Source of the DNA: Linum tenue
Lineage: Eukaryota > Streptophyta > Magnoliopsida > Malpighiales > Linaceae
NCBI GenBank assembly: GCA_946122785.1
Contig: CAMGYJ010000002.1
Span: forward strand, 13,714,839-13,778,838
Direction: 5' to 3'
Length of the DNA stretch: 64,000 nt
The translations under genes were made by a program, and so were the position numbers. The notes below the pieces were generated by a model, which had not been told where the DNA came from, made no database searches, and worked only from the letters and a program-made list of their open reading frames with translations. Positions 11,644 through 22,054 of this stretch are shown piece by piece. Position 1 is the stretch's first letter. The number at the start of each line of letters is the position of its first letter.

Positions 11644-12148
11644 AGCATCTCCATCCCAAATTTTGGCAATTGCCAAATGAGGTGGAGGGTGAGGTGGCAA
11701 TCCTTTAGTAATTGCTAGGGATGCATGGATGATTGCTAAGTTAGCAAGCTTGCTAAATTAACAAGTTGCCTAGCAATGTCACCTGGACATATGGGACCCA
11801 CTTTCATGTTTGTTTTTTCTTTTCCTACCCCAAATTGTATTCTTGTATTATTATTTTTAAGTGGTTGATTAGAAAAATATTTTTATATGATTAATTAATT
11901 AGAGAAGTCATTATGATACACATTTTTTGCTATAAATTATATCTTTGATTTTTATCATCCAAATACAAAATAAAAGAGATGTAAAGCTATAATTGAATAT
12001 TCATGAAACTAGAATGAAATTACTAAATGCTAATTACGCATATACATAAGATTGTCAAATATAAGAAAAACATAAGTTTTTATATGGATATATGTTGTGG
12101 GTCTCATCAATAGAAATTGCTAAGCAATTGCTAGGATGGAGATGACTA
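11644..12148. mobile_element. MITE with GCATCTCCATCC inverted ends
   Basis: The left end GAGCATCTCCATCCCAAAT and the reverse complement of GGATGGAGATGACTATA at the right, with GGCAATTGCC / AGCAATTGCT subterminal words, form inverted repeats. Ends of the GAGCATCTCC type are common in plant Harbinger/hAT-like MITEs, but the target duplication is not clear, so the superfamily is left open. About 0.5 kb, non-coding. Confidence 0.5.
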
Positions 12149-12376
12149 TAAATTGTTGAAGATATAAATTGCTAAGTTGCTTATATAACTTTTTTATTAT
12201 TATAAGAAATCTGGTTCATTTCATTAAGAAAATTAGGGCCCATGGCCCATATCAGCTTCAATCATACAACTGAGGGAGAGGGGAGGCTTATCAACCCAAA
12301 CCACTTGCTGATCCCACCCCAACCCAATGTGAGCCAACCAGTGGGCCACAGAATTCATCTTCCTTGGTCTAAACTC

Positions 12377-13602
12377 TTATCTCACTTCCCTTCCCGACAG
12401 TGACTCATTCACTCTAGCCAACACTTTCAGCTCATCACACCAAAATCCCAGCTCAGTACGATCTTCATCTCCCTTCTTCAATTGATTCACCAGTACCTGA
12501 CATTCAGTTTCAACAATCAGGGGGCTCAGCTCTCTCCAATTTGCTTCCCTTAAGCCCATGACCAGAGCTTTTGCCTATGCTTCAATAAATCTACAGACGC
12601 CTTTCTCCTTCTTCGCCATCGCCCCCACAAACTCACCTCGCCAATCACGAATAATACAGCCCACACCAATCCCTTGATCTTTAATCACCCCATCATCAGA
12701 ATTCAGCTTGTAGATACCCTCAGGAGGCGGAGTCCAGCGGCAATCTTGTTCCGATCGATCACGAATCAGGTCGCCTCTAGGGTCTGGATTAGGGGAATCA
12801 TGAGCAGCCAGGAAAGACGAAAGCCAACCCAGAGCCCGAGGAATAATCTCGTCCTCCTCCATCTTCCGATTATTGAACTTGTGATTGCAGCGCTCCTTCC
12901 ACAGGTACCATAAGATTGAGCATAACTTTTGTATTCTTTCTTCTGGGAACTCATTCATGACTTCTTTTATCCAATCAAAGCAGGACTTCCCTTCACCCTT
13001 CTCAAAAGATCCTTCTCCTCGCAATTTCTCCACCTTCTTCGAACCCAGTCGCACTCACGGAGGGCATGCATTTGCGTTTCCGGAAGATTGCAAAAGGGAC
13101 ACTCAGGAGCAGCACTATCAATCCATTCCTCAACGTGAACACCCACATGTAAAATATTCTTACACACTTTCCATAGAAAAATTCGAATCTTAGGATGAAT
13201 GTGGAGTTTCCAAATTGCTTTCCAGACCTCAGAATCCTCTAGATTAAGATAATGAGAACGAAATAGATGACTAGGTTGATTGTTTCGAATGAGGGAATAG
13301 GCAGATTTCACTGAATAAATTCCTCTGTCCGAGTCTTTCCATACTCTAGAATCAGGGCCAAGAGGGAATCTGAGAGGGATTTTTGGTATGAGGATCTGAT
13401 CATCCCGAGAAAAGAGCTCCTTTAGTTTATCCACATCACCATCCCCCTGAGCTGGCATCAATAAGGGTGCTAACATGAGCCTCAGGAAGAGCCCCGTTAG
13501 GAATAGGATCAGCCTGGAAAAAACTCTTCCATGGTATCCATTCATCACTCCCAATGTTAATAGACTCCTCGTTCCCCACTCTCCACCTAAAGCCATCAGC
13601 AA
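12377..13602 (-). pseudogene. LINE ORF2 C-terminal part: zinc-binding region and RNase H
   Basis: Continuation of ORF2 past the MULE. The zf-RVT region reads VWKAIWKLHIHPKIRIFLWK, then CPFCNLPETQMHAL..C. The plant-LINE RNase H (RVT_3) domain follows, with NSDDGVIKDQGIGVGCIIRDW and VETECQVLVNQL; the first catalytic Asp sits in NSDDG where many homologues have (N)xDG. Reading frames shift near 13050, 12575 and 12377. Confidence 0.8.
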
Positions 13603-13611
13603 TTTTTTCTT

Positions 13612-15456
13612 GGGCTAATACCACTACAACACCCGAACTATCCGAAAAATGCCACTTGTGTCCTATTGTTTCCAATATTCCATCTGTGTCCTGAACTATT
13701 ATTCCGTTAGTGTTGACCGACGTTGACCGTTAATATTTAACAGAAAATCCAGTCAGCGTTGACGTGGCGTCTGACTTGGAATTTTCATTATCAATTTTCA
13801 TTTATTTTTCCATCTAAAATAATTAAAATAAGGAAAACTAAATAAAAATTATGGAAAATTACAAAAATAAAACAATAACTCAAATCAATTCACTTTCTTT
13901 CTCTCCAACTTCTGAATAAAGATCCGCAGGTCTGTCTCTCCTCTCCTTTGATCTCCGATCGTCCTTTTCCTTTGATCTCCGATGAACCCCCATCGACGAC
14001 CCTGCTTCTCTAGCCCTTTCTCTCTCCACAGGTCTGTCTCTCCTCTCCTGCACAATTCCCCTGTTTCAATGGAATGGAGGTGGAGGAAGACACAGAGAAG
14101 CTGGCGGAGTGAGGAACGCAAGGGGAGGAGTAGCTGGGCTGGAGCGCCTTCGCTGCTGCTGGTTTCTTCGCAGTGGAAGTAGACTGGAGCGGCGCCTTCG
14201 TCTCTTACTCAACTGGATCTATCGGCGTCTCCTCTCGCCATCTGGTGGAACCCTCTGCCGGGAGCCCTGTCCGGGAAGTAGCCATCAACACCCAGTTTCG
14301 AAACCTTAGTCGAATTCATGATGGGGGGTCAAGCTGAGAGGAACCGAAGGTCGTGGGGAGGGGAATCGAAGGTCGGGGGAGGGGAATCGAAGGTCGGGGA
14401 GGGGAATCGTCGTTCTCGAAGAGACCAGGGGCATGATTCCAAGATCTCATCGCCGCAAAGCTTCATCCCCACTCAGTGTTCATCTCCGTCGGCGCTCCTA
14501 ACTCTCCTCTACCACCGCAACAACCTCCAGATCTGAAGAGATCCTAACCCATGGATGGCGAAGCTCCTCCGCTCCTCAAGCTCAGCGATTCGAGATCTGA
14601 ATCTTCTGGTCCAATTCAGAGACGGCGGCGAGGTTTCGGGACACAGGAGGGCGAAGCTTATTGTGGAATGGAGAAGGTCGAGGGCGGCTGCCGATACTGG
14701 TGGAGAGATGAGGGGATTCACCTCGTTCTCTCCCTCGCTCCCCATCCTTCCCTCCATCCCCAGTCAAGCAAACCCCACATCATCGCTACCTCCGACTTAG
14801 AAACAACCGCGGGTAAACCCAACCTCTGGTCCCCCACGAACGCACTCTGATTTCTTCTCAGACCGACGAGCCTTCCATCAACCTTCGTATTCCCAGATTT
14901 CGAAGGTTCGAGATGCAGCGCCATCCTCTTTTTGTGCTTCGACAGTTCCCGGCGACAATCCAGCCGCATCCACCTCGTCTCTTCCTTTCTTTCCCCCTTC
15001 TACACGGCGGTTCCCTCCTCACTTCCGTCATCGCTGCAGGAGCAGTCGACCACAACTTCGAAGTCGTTGAAGTATCGACGGGAAAGCACCAAGCAGAGAG
15101 TAGAGGGACAATCGACGAAATCAATGGAGATTTTTTTTTTTTTTTTGAATTTTGGGGTTTTAGAATATTATTTAGTAATATTCTTGAATTTAAAGGGTTT
15201 TCAATTTTTTATTTTCAAAGTTGTATATAATATAAATTAAAAATGTGAGGTGTCAATGACTTGGCACTGCCACGTTAGCAAAAGTCAATGTTAAGTTGAC
15301 CGCCGTTTGGTCAACTGTTATCTTTAACGGTCAACGAAATTGGCAAGATACAAATGACACAAAATATAATAGTTCAGGATATGAATGGAATATTGAAAAG
15401 AATAGGATACAAGTGGCATTTTCGTCATAGTTCGGGTGTTGTAGTGGTATTAGCCC
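13612..15456. mobile_element. MULE inserted in the LINE ORF2, with unidentified GC-rich cargo
   Basis: The inverted ends GGGCTAATACCACTACAACA (13612) and TGTTGTAGTGGTATTAGCCC (to 15456) are essentially perfect, and similarity extends about 200 bp inward. The 9-bp duplication TTTTTTCTT is at 13603-13611 and 15457-15465. Non-autonomous. The core at about 13900-15130 is GC-rich with several overlapping open stretches, the layout of a Pack-MULE, but I could not name the source gene. A (GA)GGGGAATCGAAGGTCG-type short tandem repeat sits at 14345-14410. Confidence 0.88.
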
Positions 15457-15465
15457 TTTTTTCTT

Positions 15466-18196
15466 TTGCAGCAATAATGCTCCTACAAATATAGCTTGGT
15501 TGGAAACCCAGTTTAGCATGTAGAATATCAGTCTTGGGAAAGTATCAGGCCTTTAGAACTCTAGCCATAAGAGAGTGAGGTCTATTAAGCACATTCCATA
15601 CCTGCTTTCCAAACATAGCAAAATTGAAGGCCTTGAGATCTCTAAAACCCAACCCACCATCTTCTTTGTCGTCACACATCTCATCCCACTCAATCCAATG
15701 AATCTTAGATTCTTTCCCTTTCTGACCCCACCAGAAGTTAGATTAATTTCTGAAATTCCTTTAGAGTTCCTTCTGGTATATGAAAAACACACATAAGGTA
15801 TAAGCATTGAGCTTGAGCAACAGCCTATATGAGAATCTCCTTCCCAGCCTGAGATATTGTCCTGCTCTTCCAGTCTTTGAGTTTCTTGCACACTCTCTCT
15901 TTAATTTCCTCAAATATGGCCTTCTTAGATCTTCCCACAACAGTAGGCGGTCCCAGATATTTGGAATGTTTATCCACTTCTTTGACTCCAAGAGTACCAC
16001 AGATTTCAAGTTTCCAGCTGATTCTCACATTCTTACTGAAGGAGAGCTCAGATTTAGAGAAGTTTATCAGCTGACCCGATTCCTTTGCATAAGTATTCAA
16101 AATGTTCTTGAGCTGGTCACACTCCCTTAGTATAGATTTTCCAAAGATGACACAATCATCTGCAAACAGCAGATGTGAAATAGTGGGAGCCTTCTTTCTA
16201 ATTTTAATTCCATGTAGCTTTCCTTCCCTTTCCGCTTTCTTAATTAGGGCAGTGAGACCTTCAGCACATAAAAGGAAAAGGTAGGGGGTCTCCCTGCCTA
16301 AGACCTCTAGAAGGAGAGAAACTCTCAGTCTTATGACCATTCACCATAATCGAGTAAGATACCGTAGAGATGCATTTCATAACCAGATCACCCATTTTCC
16401 ATCAAAGCCAAGTTTTAACATCACTTCCTCCAAGAAATTCCATTCCACTCGATCATAGGCATTGGCACAGTCGAGTTTAGCAGCAAAAAAACCATCCTTA
16501 GCCTTTTCCCTTTTCTTCATAAACTGAAAACATTCAAAAGCCACAATCACATTGTCAGTAATAAATCTTCCCGGGACAAAAGCACTTTGTTCGTCAGAGA
16601 TTAGATCGTCCAGAATCAGCTTAAGCCTGTTAGCCAGCACTTTTGAAATGATTTTATATGACACTCTGCAAAGGCTAATGGGTCTGGAATCCTTGGCACT
16701 ATTAGGAACTTTCACCTTAGGAATGAGAGCTATGAGAGTGTGATTTAGCTCCCTGGTGACAGTCTCCACCACTTTGGGGCCAATAGTATTCCAGTTCTTT
16801 TGGAAGAAACCTGCAGAAAAACCATCAGAACCCGAGGCTTTAAAAGGCCCCATTTGGTCAAGGGCAGACTTAATTTCCTCAGTAGTAACAGCCCTTAGAA
16901 GCTTGCTATTCATAGTAGGAGTCACTTTCCTTTCCAGAGCTTGAACCACGAGATTTGAATTGGGGATATTACCTTTTTTAAAAAGCTCTCTGTAGTACTC
17001 AATAATGCATGATGATACTTCTTTCTGACCCTTAAATATCCTGCCCTGCTCATTTCTCAGCATCTTGATTGTGTTTCTCTTGCGTCTAGCAGTAGCTTTT
17101 GCATGAAAGAATTTAGTATTCTTGTCACCCCCTCTTAACCAATCAATTCTAGATCGTTGCTTCCATAACTCTTCTTCTTGTTGAATGAGCTCGCTTCTTT
17201 CCTTCTCTAGGGCCTTCCTTTGTTCAAGAACTAATTCAGTCTTAGGTTTAAACTTAAAAGTTTTGAGCAGTTTCTCTATTCTCTCGATCTTCTTCCTTAT
17301 ATCTCCAAATTTTCTCTTGCTCCAATCCAGCAAATCAGCTCTGCACTTAGATAGCACAGAGAGGAGATCCTCGTTTCCATTTGTATTACACGACCTTTCC
17401 ACGATTGCTGCACTTTTGGGATCCTTAAGCCAGAATAGCTCCACACGAAAATATCATCCCCACTTTATTTCTTCCTCATCCCTTCCTTCAGTATATAACA
17501 AGATGGGACAGTGGTCAGAACCACATCTATCAAGGTGAAACACCTGATGATTCGGATAGGATTTTTTCCAATCCCAGCTGGCCACACAACGATATAACCT
17601 TTCCTCAATGAAGCCTTCATTAGCTCTACTATTCTCCCAGGTAAAAGGATAACCATTAAAACCACAATCCAGAAGACCACATCACTCCAAAGCTTCTCTA
17701 AATTCCATCGCCTGGTATTCATTAATAAGTCTTCCCCCTCTTTTCTCATTACCAGAAAGAACTTGATTAAAGTCACCAATACAGACCCAAGTCAAAGAAC
17801 AACCATTTTTGATGTTCCTTAGAAGATCCCACGATTTAAATCTTTCATCATGTTCAGCCCATCCATAAAAGCCAGTTAGTCTCCACCTCTCACTCCCTCC
17901 TCATTACTCACAAGAGCATCAATATGGTGAAGTGAGGAGGAGACTCTAACCACAGAAAACTCTTCATTCCACAAAAGGCAAAGGCCTCCAGCCTTCCAGC
18001 CCTTATCATTTCCTGCTGCCACTCCACACCCTCCTGAGAAACCCAACTTACGTTGAATCTCTTGCCATCCACTTTCATCTTTACGAGTTTCCATAAGAAA
18101 AACAATATCAGGTTGTTGTTTCTGGACCAGCCTTTTCAACTTAGCAACTGCCGAGGTGCTGCCCAAACCTCGACAGTTGTAACTTAGGAGCTTCAT
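15466..18196 (-). pseudogene. LINE ORF2, endonuclease and reverse transcriptase part
   Basis: Begins MKLLSYNCRGLGS at 18196, the APE-type endonuclease start. VFLMETRKDESGW and, in another frame, WVCIGDFNQVLS and RCGSDHCPIL (the DH catalytic pair region) follow. RT motifs include FKASGSDGFSAGFF, ALIPKVK..SRPISLC, ANRLK and SDEQSAFVPGRFITDN, then the FADDCVIF catalytic aspartates near 16150-16175. Frames change around 17460-17870 and stops occur near 16340-16377, so it is non-functional. It continues beyond the MULE insertion at 13602. Confidence 0.88.
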
Positions 18197-19505
18197 TGGG
18201 CTCGGCGACCTTGCTCCTCGGCAAGGGCCGCCACATCGCCATCCACATTAGAGTAAGAGAAGTCTTTGAGGCGCTTGTCACCCACAGGGTTCTCATCAAT
18301 TTCCATATCATCAGAAAATCCACGTTTGTCAAACTCCAATCTTGCTAGTTCTCTATGTTGACCCTCAGGAGTCTTTCTTTCCACTATATGCCATTTCTTA
18401 CCAATTTTAGCAGAGTTTTTGATCTCAACCGTTAGAGCCTCTTCTTGTTCATTGCATTTCCTTGCCTCAGCTTCATTGAGTTTCTCAACTATCTGTATTG
18501 TACCTGCATTTTGGTCTTTAGTGGGAGCTTGTTCTTGCTCTCCAGCAATCTCAGAAACTTTCTCCTTCCCAATAGAGACCATGACAGGGGCTTGAACAAG
18601 ATCATTAACTTTAATCACCAGCAGACCCTCAGAAAGTTCTTCTGCTTGCTTCTCCGACTTTTTTTTAGCTCTTCTACCTTCTTTTGTCTCGAGCCTTTTC
18701 CAGCTTGAACTTCTTCCCATAACTTGGATAGTTGTTGTGATTTTTCCTTTTCCTTCAAGGAGAGCTTTTTTAGAGGGGAATCCGCTCTTATCCAAGGTCC
18801 ATATGGATCATTATTGTCAGCCTCATTGTTTTGACCTAAAGGGCATGATTTTCTTAGGTGGCCCAGAATGCCGCATTTGAAGCAGTAGATTGGAAGTCTC
18901 TCATAGCCGACCCTGTAGGAAATAGGACCTTCCTTATTCTGCATCTTAACTATTGTTCTTAACGGTTTTTGAATCGGCATAGAAACCCTAATTCTCATAT
19001 ATTCACTGCTGACTCCAGAATGTAGCTCGTCCCAGCAAACAAAATTACCAAACATAGCTCCAACCTTCTCTGCCATATGAAGGTTTCTCATATTCAGAGG
19101 AAACTTCCTTATTCGAACCCAAAAATTCGCCCACCCGAATTCAACCTTCGACAAGTCCAGATCAGGGGGAACTTCTTTGAAAATCAACAGTTGCTTTTCT
19201 AGATGCCAAGGTCCTCCATAAAGGACCTTATTTTTATCCTCATAGCAGTAGAGTTGCAGGCGCAATATATTCTCCTTTGTTACTTGTAAATCGAAATCCC
19301 TTCTCAGCTTCCAGGCTTCACCCAGAATCTTCTTCAGAATCCTTCTAGAGGGAAGATTTCCTTTACTAACTTTACCAGCTAAACCTAGCTTTTTAATTAC
19401 TTCTTCAACTCCTTCGGTTGCTGCCGTTTCTTCCAGACTAATAACAACTTCCACCTCTTTCGTTAAGTCAATACCCGACAGTTTTTCTACTAACTCGCTT
19501 TCCAT
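18193..19505 (-). pseudogene. LINE ORF1 (gag-like, CCHC zinc knuckle), frameshifted
   Basis: Starts MESELVEKLSG at 19505. The N-terminal region resembles the plant DUF4283 domain of LINE ORF1 proteins (GGPWHLEKQLLIFKEV, then FGWANFWVRIRKFPLN). It is followed by one zinc knuckle, CFKCGILGHLRKSC (CX2CX4HX4C), that would bind element RNA. The first frame ends at 18615, and the continuation is open in another frame (18795-18193), so at least one frameshift is present near 18650-18700. The stop codon overlaps the ORF2 start as ATGA. The product would form the RNP with ORF2p if intact. Confidence 0.85.
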
Positions 19506-19863
19506 GAATGGAGTAGATACTCAACAGAAGCTTTCGGGTTAAAAGCAGACAAGGAACTAGAGCCAGACATTGAACAGTCGACAAGAACAAGGGAGAACAC
19601 AGGATACTAGCCACAAGCGGCAACAGTGACAAAACCAGAGACAAAAACACTCCCAGAAGAAAGAAAGGGACAGCCACAAAGAGGGAACAGTGAGGAGGAG
19701 AGGTACAGGATAGGGAGAAGCCGATCGAAGAGATCAGAAATCATTATCCAAGAAGGTAGGAAGATGAAACGTCACCACTGGTGGACAGTGAAAAGACGGA
19801 GGATACTCTCCCGGGACAGAGAGAAAAAGCAATTGCGGATACTAATCTAAGTTGCTTATATAA

Positions 19864-20501
19864 TGTGAAATCAGAGTGTGAATCAAGAATGTATTTTGTA
19901 AAGACAATCACACTCGATAGAAACAGCCCTTTTGGAAATGGATAATTTTATTTATTTCAAAGAACAGAACACGAAAGAAAGACAAGAGCCAAGCCAACGA
20001 ATTGGCTCTTTGAACAAGACACAAACTTCCCAAGAACAAATCACCCAGTACTATAACACTGTGATTTGTTCTATTGAAGCAAAACACGGACCCAAAGCAA
20101 CAGAAGACACTTCTCTATACTTCTATTATAGACTGCCAAGTTTTAAGAAAAGGAAAGAACCTACTATTTATACAGGGGAAGAAGATAACCGTTAGCTAAA
20201 GATGATGATCAAGGCTGTGATCATCATTAGTCTTTGTAGAGGCAGTAATGATCTTTGTGGGAGATGCGAGCTTCGAGAAAAATGTCTTCGTCTTCCAGAG
20301 CAACAAGATGGCGGAAGAGAAGATCGAGAGGCGAGCAGATCTGGATGATGGTCGGTTGTAGTAGTGAAACGTTGTGCCAAGCCAAAAACGACAGAGGTTT
20401 GATTTTGTGAAGACCTTGAAGGACGACGTCGTAACTGGAAGGTAACTGGAAGATAAAGTGACGTCGTTTTATCTACTTGAGATGCACGTCACAATCCAAC
20501 A
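19864..20501 (-). repeat. 3' LTR of the Sirevirus-like element
   Basis: Aligns without gaps to 26515-27152, with about 13 substitutions counted by eye. It starts TGTGAAATC and ends CAATCCAACA on the plus strand. Confidence 0.93.
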
Positions 20502-20795
20502 ATTTCCCCCTTCGTCCGAAAGATACCTGAAACAAAAACAAACAAACCACAACAGCACTCCTCCGAAAAGAAAACTGAGAATTTCATTAACTTAGGATGC
20601 AATGGGGATACATTCAAAATAAGTCCTGAACACATTCAAGACAGCTAAAAACATAAATAAAGGGGACATTACTCACTAGTTCCCCCTAAACACCTGCCAA
20701 GAAGACATTACTACCTAGTTCCCCCTAAACATAGGCCAAGAAGTGGCATCCTTTGCAAAAGATCTAATGAAACTAAAGATATTCCCCCTGACAGC
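20502..20795 (-). promoter_or_regulatory. Cluster of polypurine tracts next to the 3' LTR
   Basis: On the minus strand GGGGGA-type tracts occur next to the LTR (complement of ATTTCCCCCTT at 20501-20511) and again at about 20682, 20719 and 20783 (complement of TTCCCCCT). Repeated polypurine tracts in this position are characteristic of Sireviruses and prime plus-strand DNA synthesis. Confidence 0.7.
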
Positions 20796-20803
20796 GAGAA
20801 CTC

Positions 20804-21967
20804 TTAGGAGGGAGGAGCAGAAGCAGCAGAGTCATCCGAAGAGGAGTCTCCTTCAGACACAGTGAACACCAAGTTCCCACCCTTGCTCGATTCGCCAGCA
20901 GACTTGGCCTTTTTGGCAGAGGGCAGCTTTGGACGAGGTCCGAGAATAGAAGCAGAAGGGAGAGGAGGAGGGGAGATATCAGTAGGGAGGTCGAGGACCA
21001 TGAGCACATTGAGTGCACTCACATACATGGTGGAGGAGACGCTGCGAAAATCAGACAGGTCAACTCCAAGATTGATGAGCATTCTGGTAATCAGGGACCC
21101 GAAAGGCAGCATTCCTTGATAATGCTCATCTCCCACTGGCAGGAGATTTGAGAAAAGGAGGGAGCAAAAATCCAACTTTCGCCCAGCAGTTGCACTCGAG
21201 ATGATCCAAAGATCCATTGGCAGCACTCGATCAAGGTTGAAGGAGCGAGGAAAGAATACATGGGTAAGGAAATGATGGAAGACTCGGAGTCTGGGAGGCA
21301 GCCACTCAACAGGGATAGGCACATCGGAGCCACCAGTGGGCTCGGTTGAGAAGTTCCCATACTCAATGGGGAGCTTGAACTCTTGTTTCCAGAACTCAGA
21401 GGGATGAGCAATGTCAATCCCTTGAGAGGGGAAACCAAAGATCCCACTCAGTGCAGCTACAGGAATGGTCAGTAAGTGACCATAGACCACCGTTGAAAAG
21501 CATCTGGTGCTGACACCTTGGCTTCGAAGGTTTGAATAAAAATACTTGACAGCTCCAGGACATGCAGGATGCAGAGGCTGTCGAAGTAGGAAATCCCAAC
21601 CCAGACCCTCGATAAGAGACACAATGTCGAACTTGTAGAGATTGAACTCATATGGATCGAGCTGAGTAATGTGGTGGAGTCTCCTATTCTCAAAGTATTG
21701 AAGGTGGCGATGGTGGTTGATGACCACTGGCTCATGGAACATGTAGCCAGGGTAGGTGTGCACCAAACCTTCAAAACGAAAAGGTCGGGGAAGGGAATCA
21801 CTCATGTTTGGAGGAGTTATTCTGATTTGCTTTGCTCGCTGAGTGAGGAAAAGAAGCGAAGAGGAGGACTTTAAATAGGAGAGGGCAGAGTGAGGAGAAG
21901 GGGAGACGAAGAGTTTCTTCTGCATAAAGCAGAAGTAATGATTTAATTTTTTCTTAAAAGAAAACAC
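20804..21967 (-). CDS. Extra (env-position) ORF of the Sirevirus-like element
   Basis: An intact 387-codon frame downstream of pol, before the 3' LTR. The likely real start is the internal MSDSLPRPFRF, since the preceding residues are low-complexity. Central motifs such as AVKYFYSNLRSQGV and LLTIPVAALSGIFGFPSQG resemble the plant-transposon-associated domain found beside many plant LTR elements (the 'putative plant transposon protein' family). The C-terminus is Ser/Asp/Pro-rich and acidic. I see no clear signal peptide, transmembrane helix or fusion peptide, so an envelope role is not supported. It is more intact than gag-pol in the same element. Function unknown. Confidence 0.65.
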   Translation of the reverse strand: MFSFKKKLNHYFCFMQKKLFVSPSPHSALSYLKSSSSLLFLTQRAKQIRITPPNMSDSLPRPFRFEGLVHTYPGYMFHEPVVINHHRHLQYFENRRLHHITQLDPYEFNLYKFDIVSLIEGLGWDFLLRQPLHPACPGAVKYFYSNLRSQGVSTRCFSTVVYGHLLTIPVAALSGIFGFPSQGIDIAHPSEFWKQEFKLPIEYGNFSTEPTGGSDVPIPVEWLPPRLRVFHHFLTHVFFPRSFNLDRVLPMDLWIISSATAGRKLDFCSLLFSNLLPVGDEHYQGMLPFGSLITRMLINLGVDLSDFRSVSSTMYVSALNVLMVLDLPTDISPPPLPSASILGPRPKLPSAKKAKSAGESSKGGNLVFTVSEGDSSSDDSAASAPPS

Positions 21968-22054
21968 GCATGAGCCGTAATAAGCTGGGTTTTTAACTAC
22001 TTACTAAGCACAAAACACCTAGAGTAATAAGCATCAGATAGCTTCGTCAGCTTT

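Larger units (their letters stand above)
12189..19846 (-). mobile_element. LINE (L1-like) non-LTR retrotransposon, degenerate, interrupted by a MULE
   Basis: A complete-looking element, minus strand. The 17-bp direct repeat CTAAGTTGCTTATATAA is at 12172-12188 and 19847-19863. The 3' end (low coordinates) finishes in an A-rich tail (AATAATAAAAAAG on the minus strand). Coding order on the minus strand is ORF1 with a CCHC knuckle, then ORF2 with endonuclease, reverse transcriptase, zinc-binding region and a C-terminal RNase H. Several frame changes and stops show it is inactive. A MULE (13612-15456) lies inside ORF2. Total length is about 7.66 kb, about 5.8 kb without the MULE. Confidence 0.9.

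Noticed and set aside
14318..15240. Several overlapping plus- and minus-strand ORFs of 80-105 codons inside the LINE-nested MULE
   Set aside because: They overlap each other in all frames, have no recognisable motifs and lie between MULE arms. Treated as GC-driven open frames in cargo, not genes.
20192..20380. Small protein gene on the minus strand, also seen at 26843-27031
   Set aside because: It is the same stretch of the two LTRs, present in both because they are copies. No protein similarity.
20804..21967. Calling the extra ORF a viral envelope protein
   Set aside because: Position alone suggests it. No signal peptide, transmembrane segment or fusion-like peptide is visible, so it is described neutrally.
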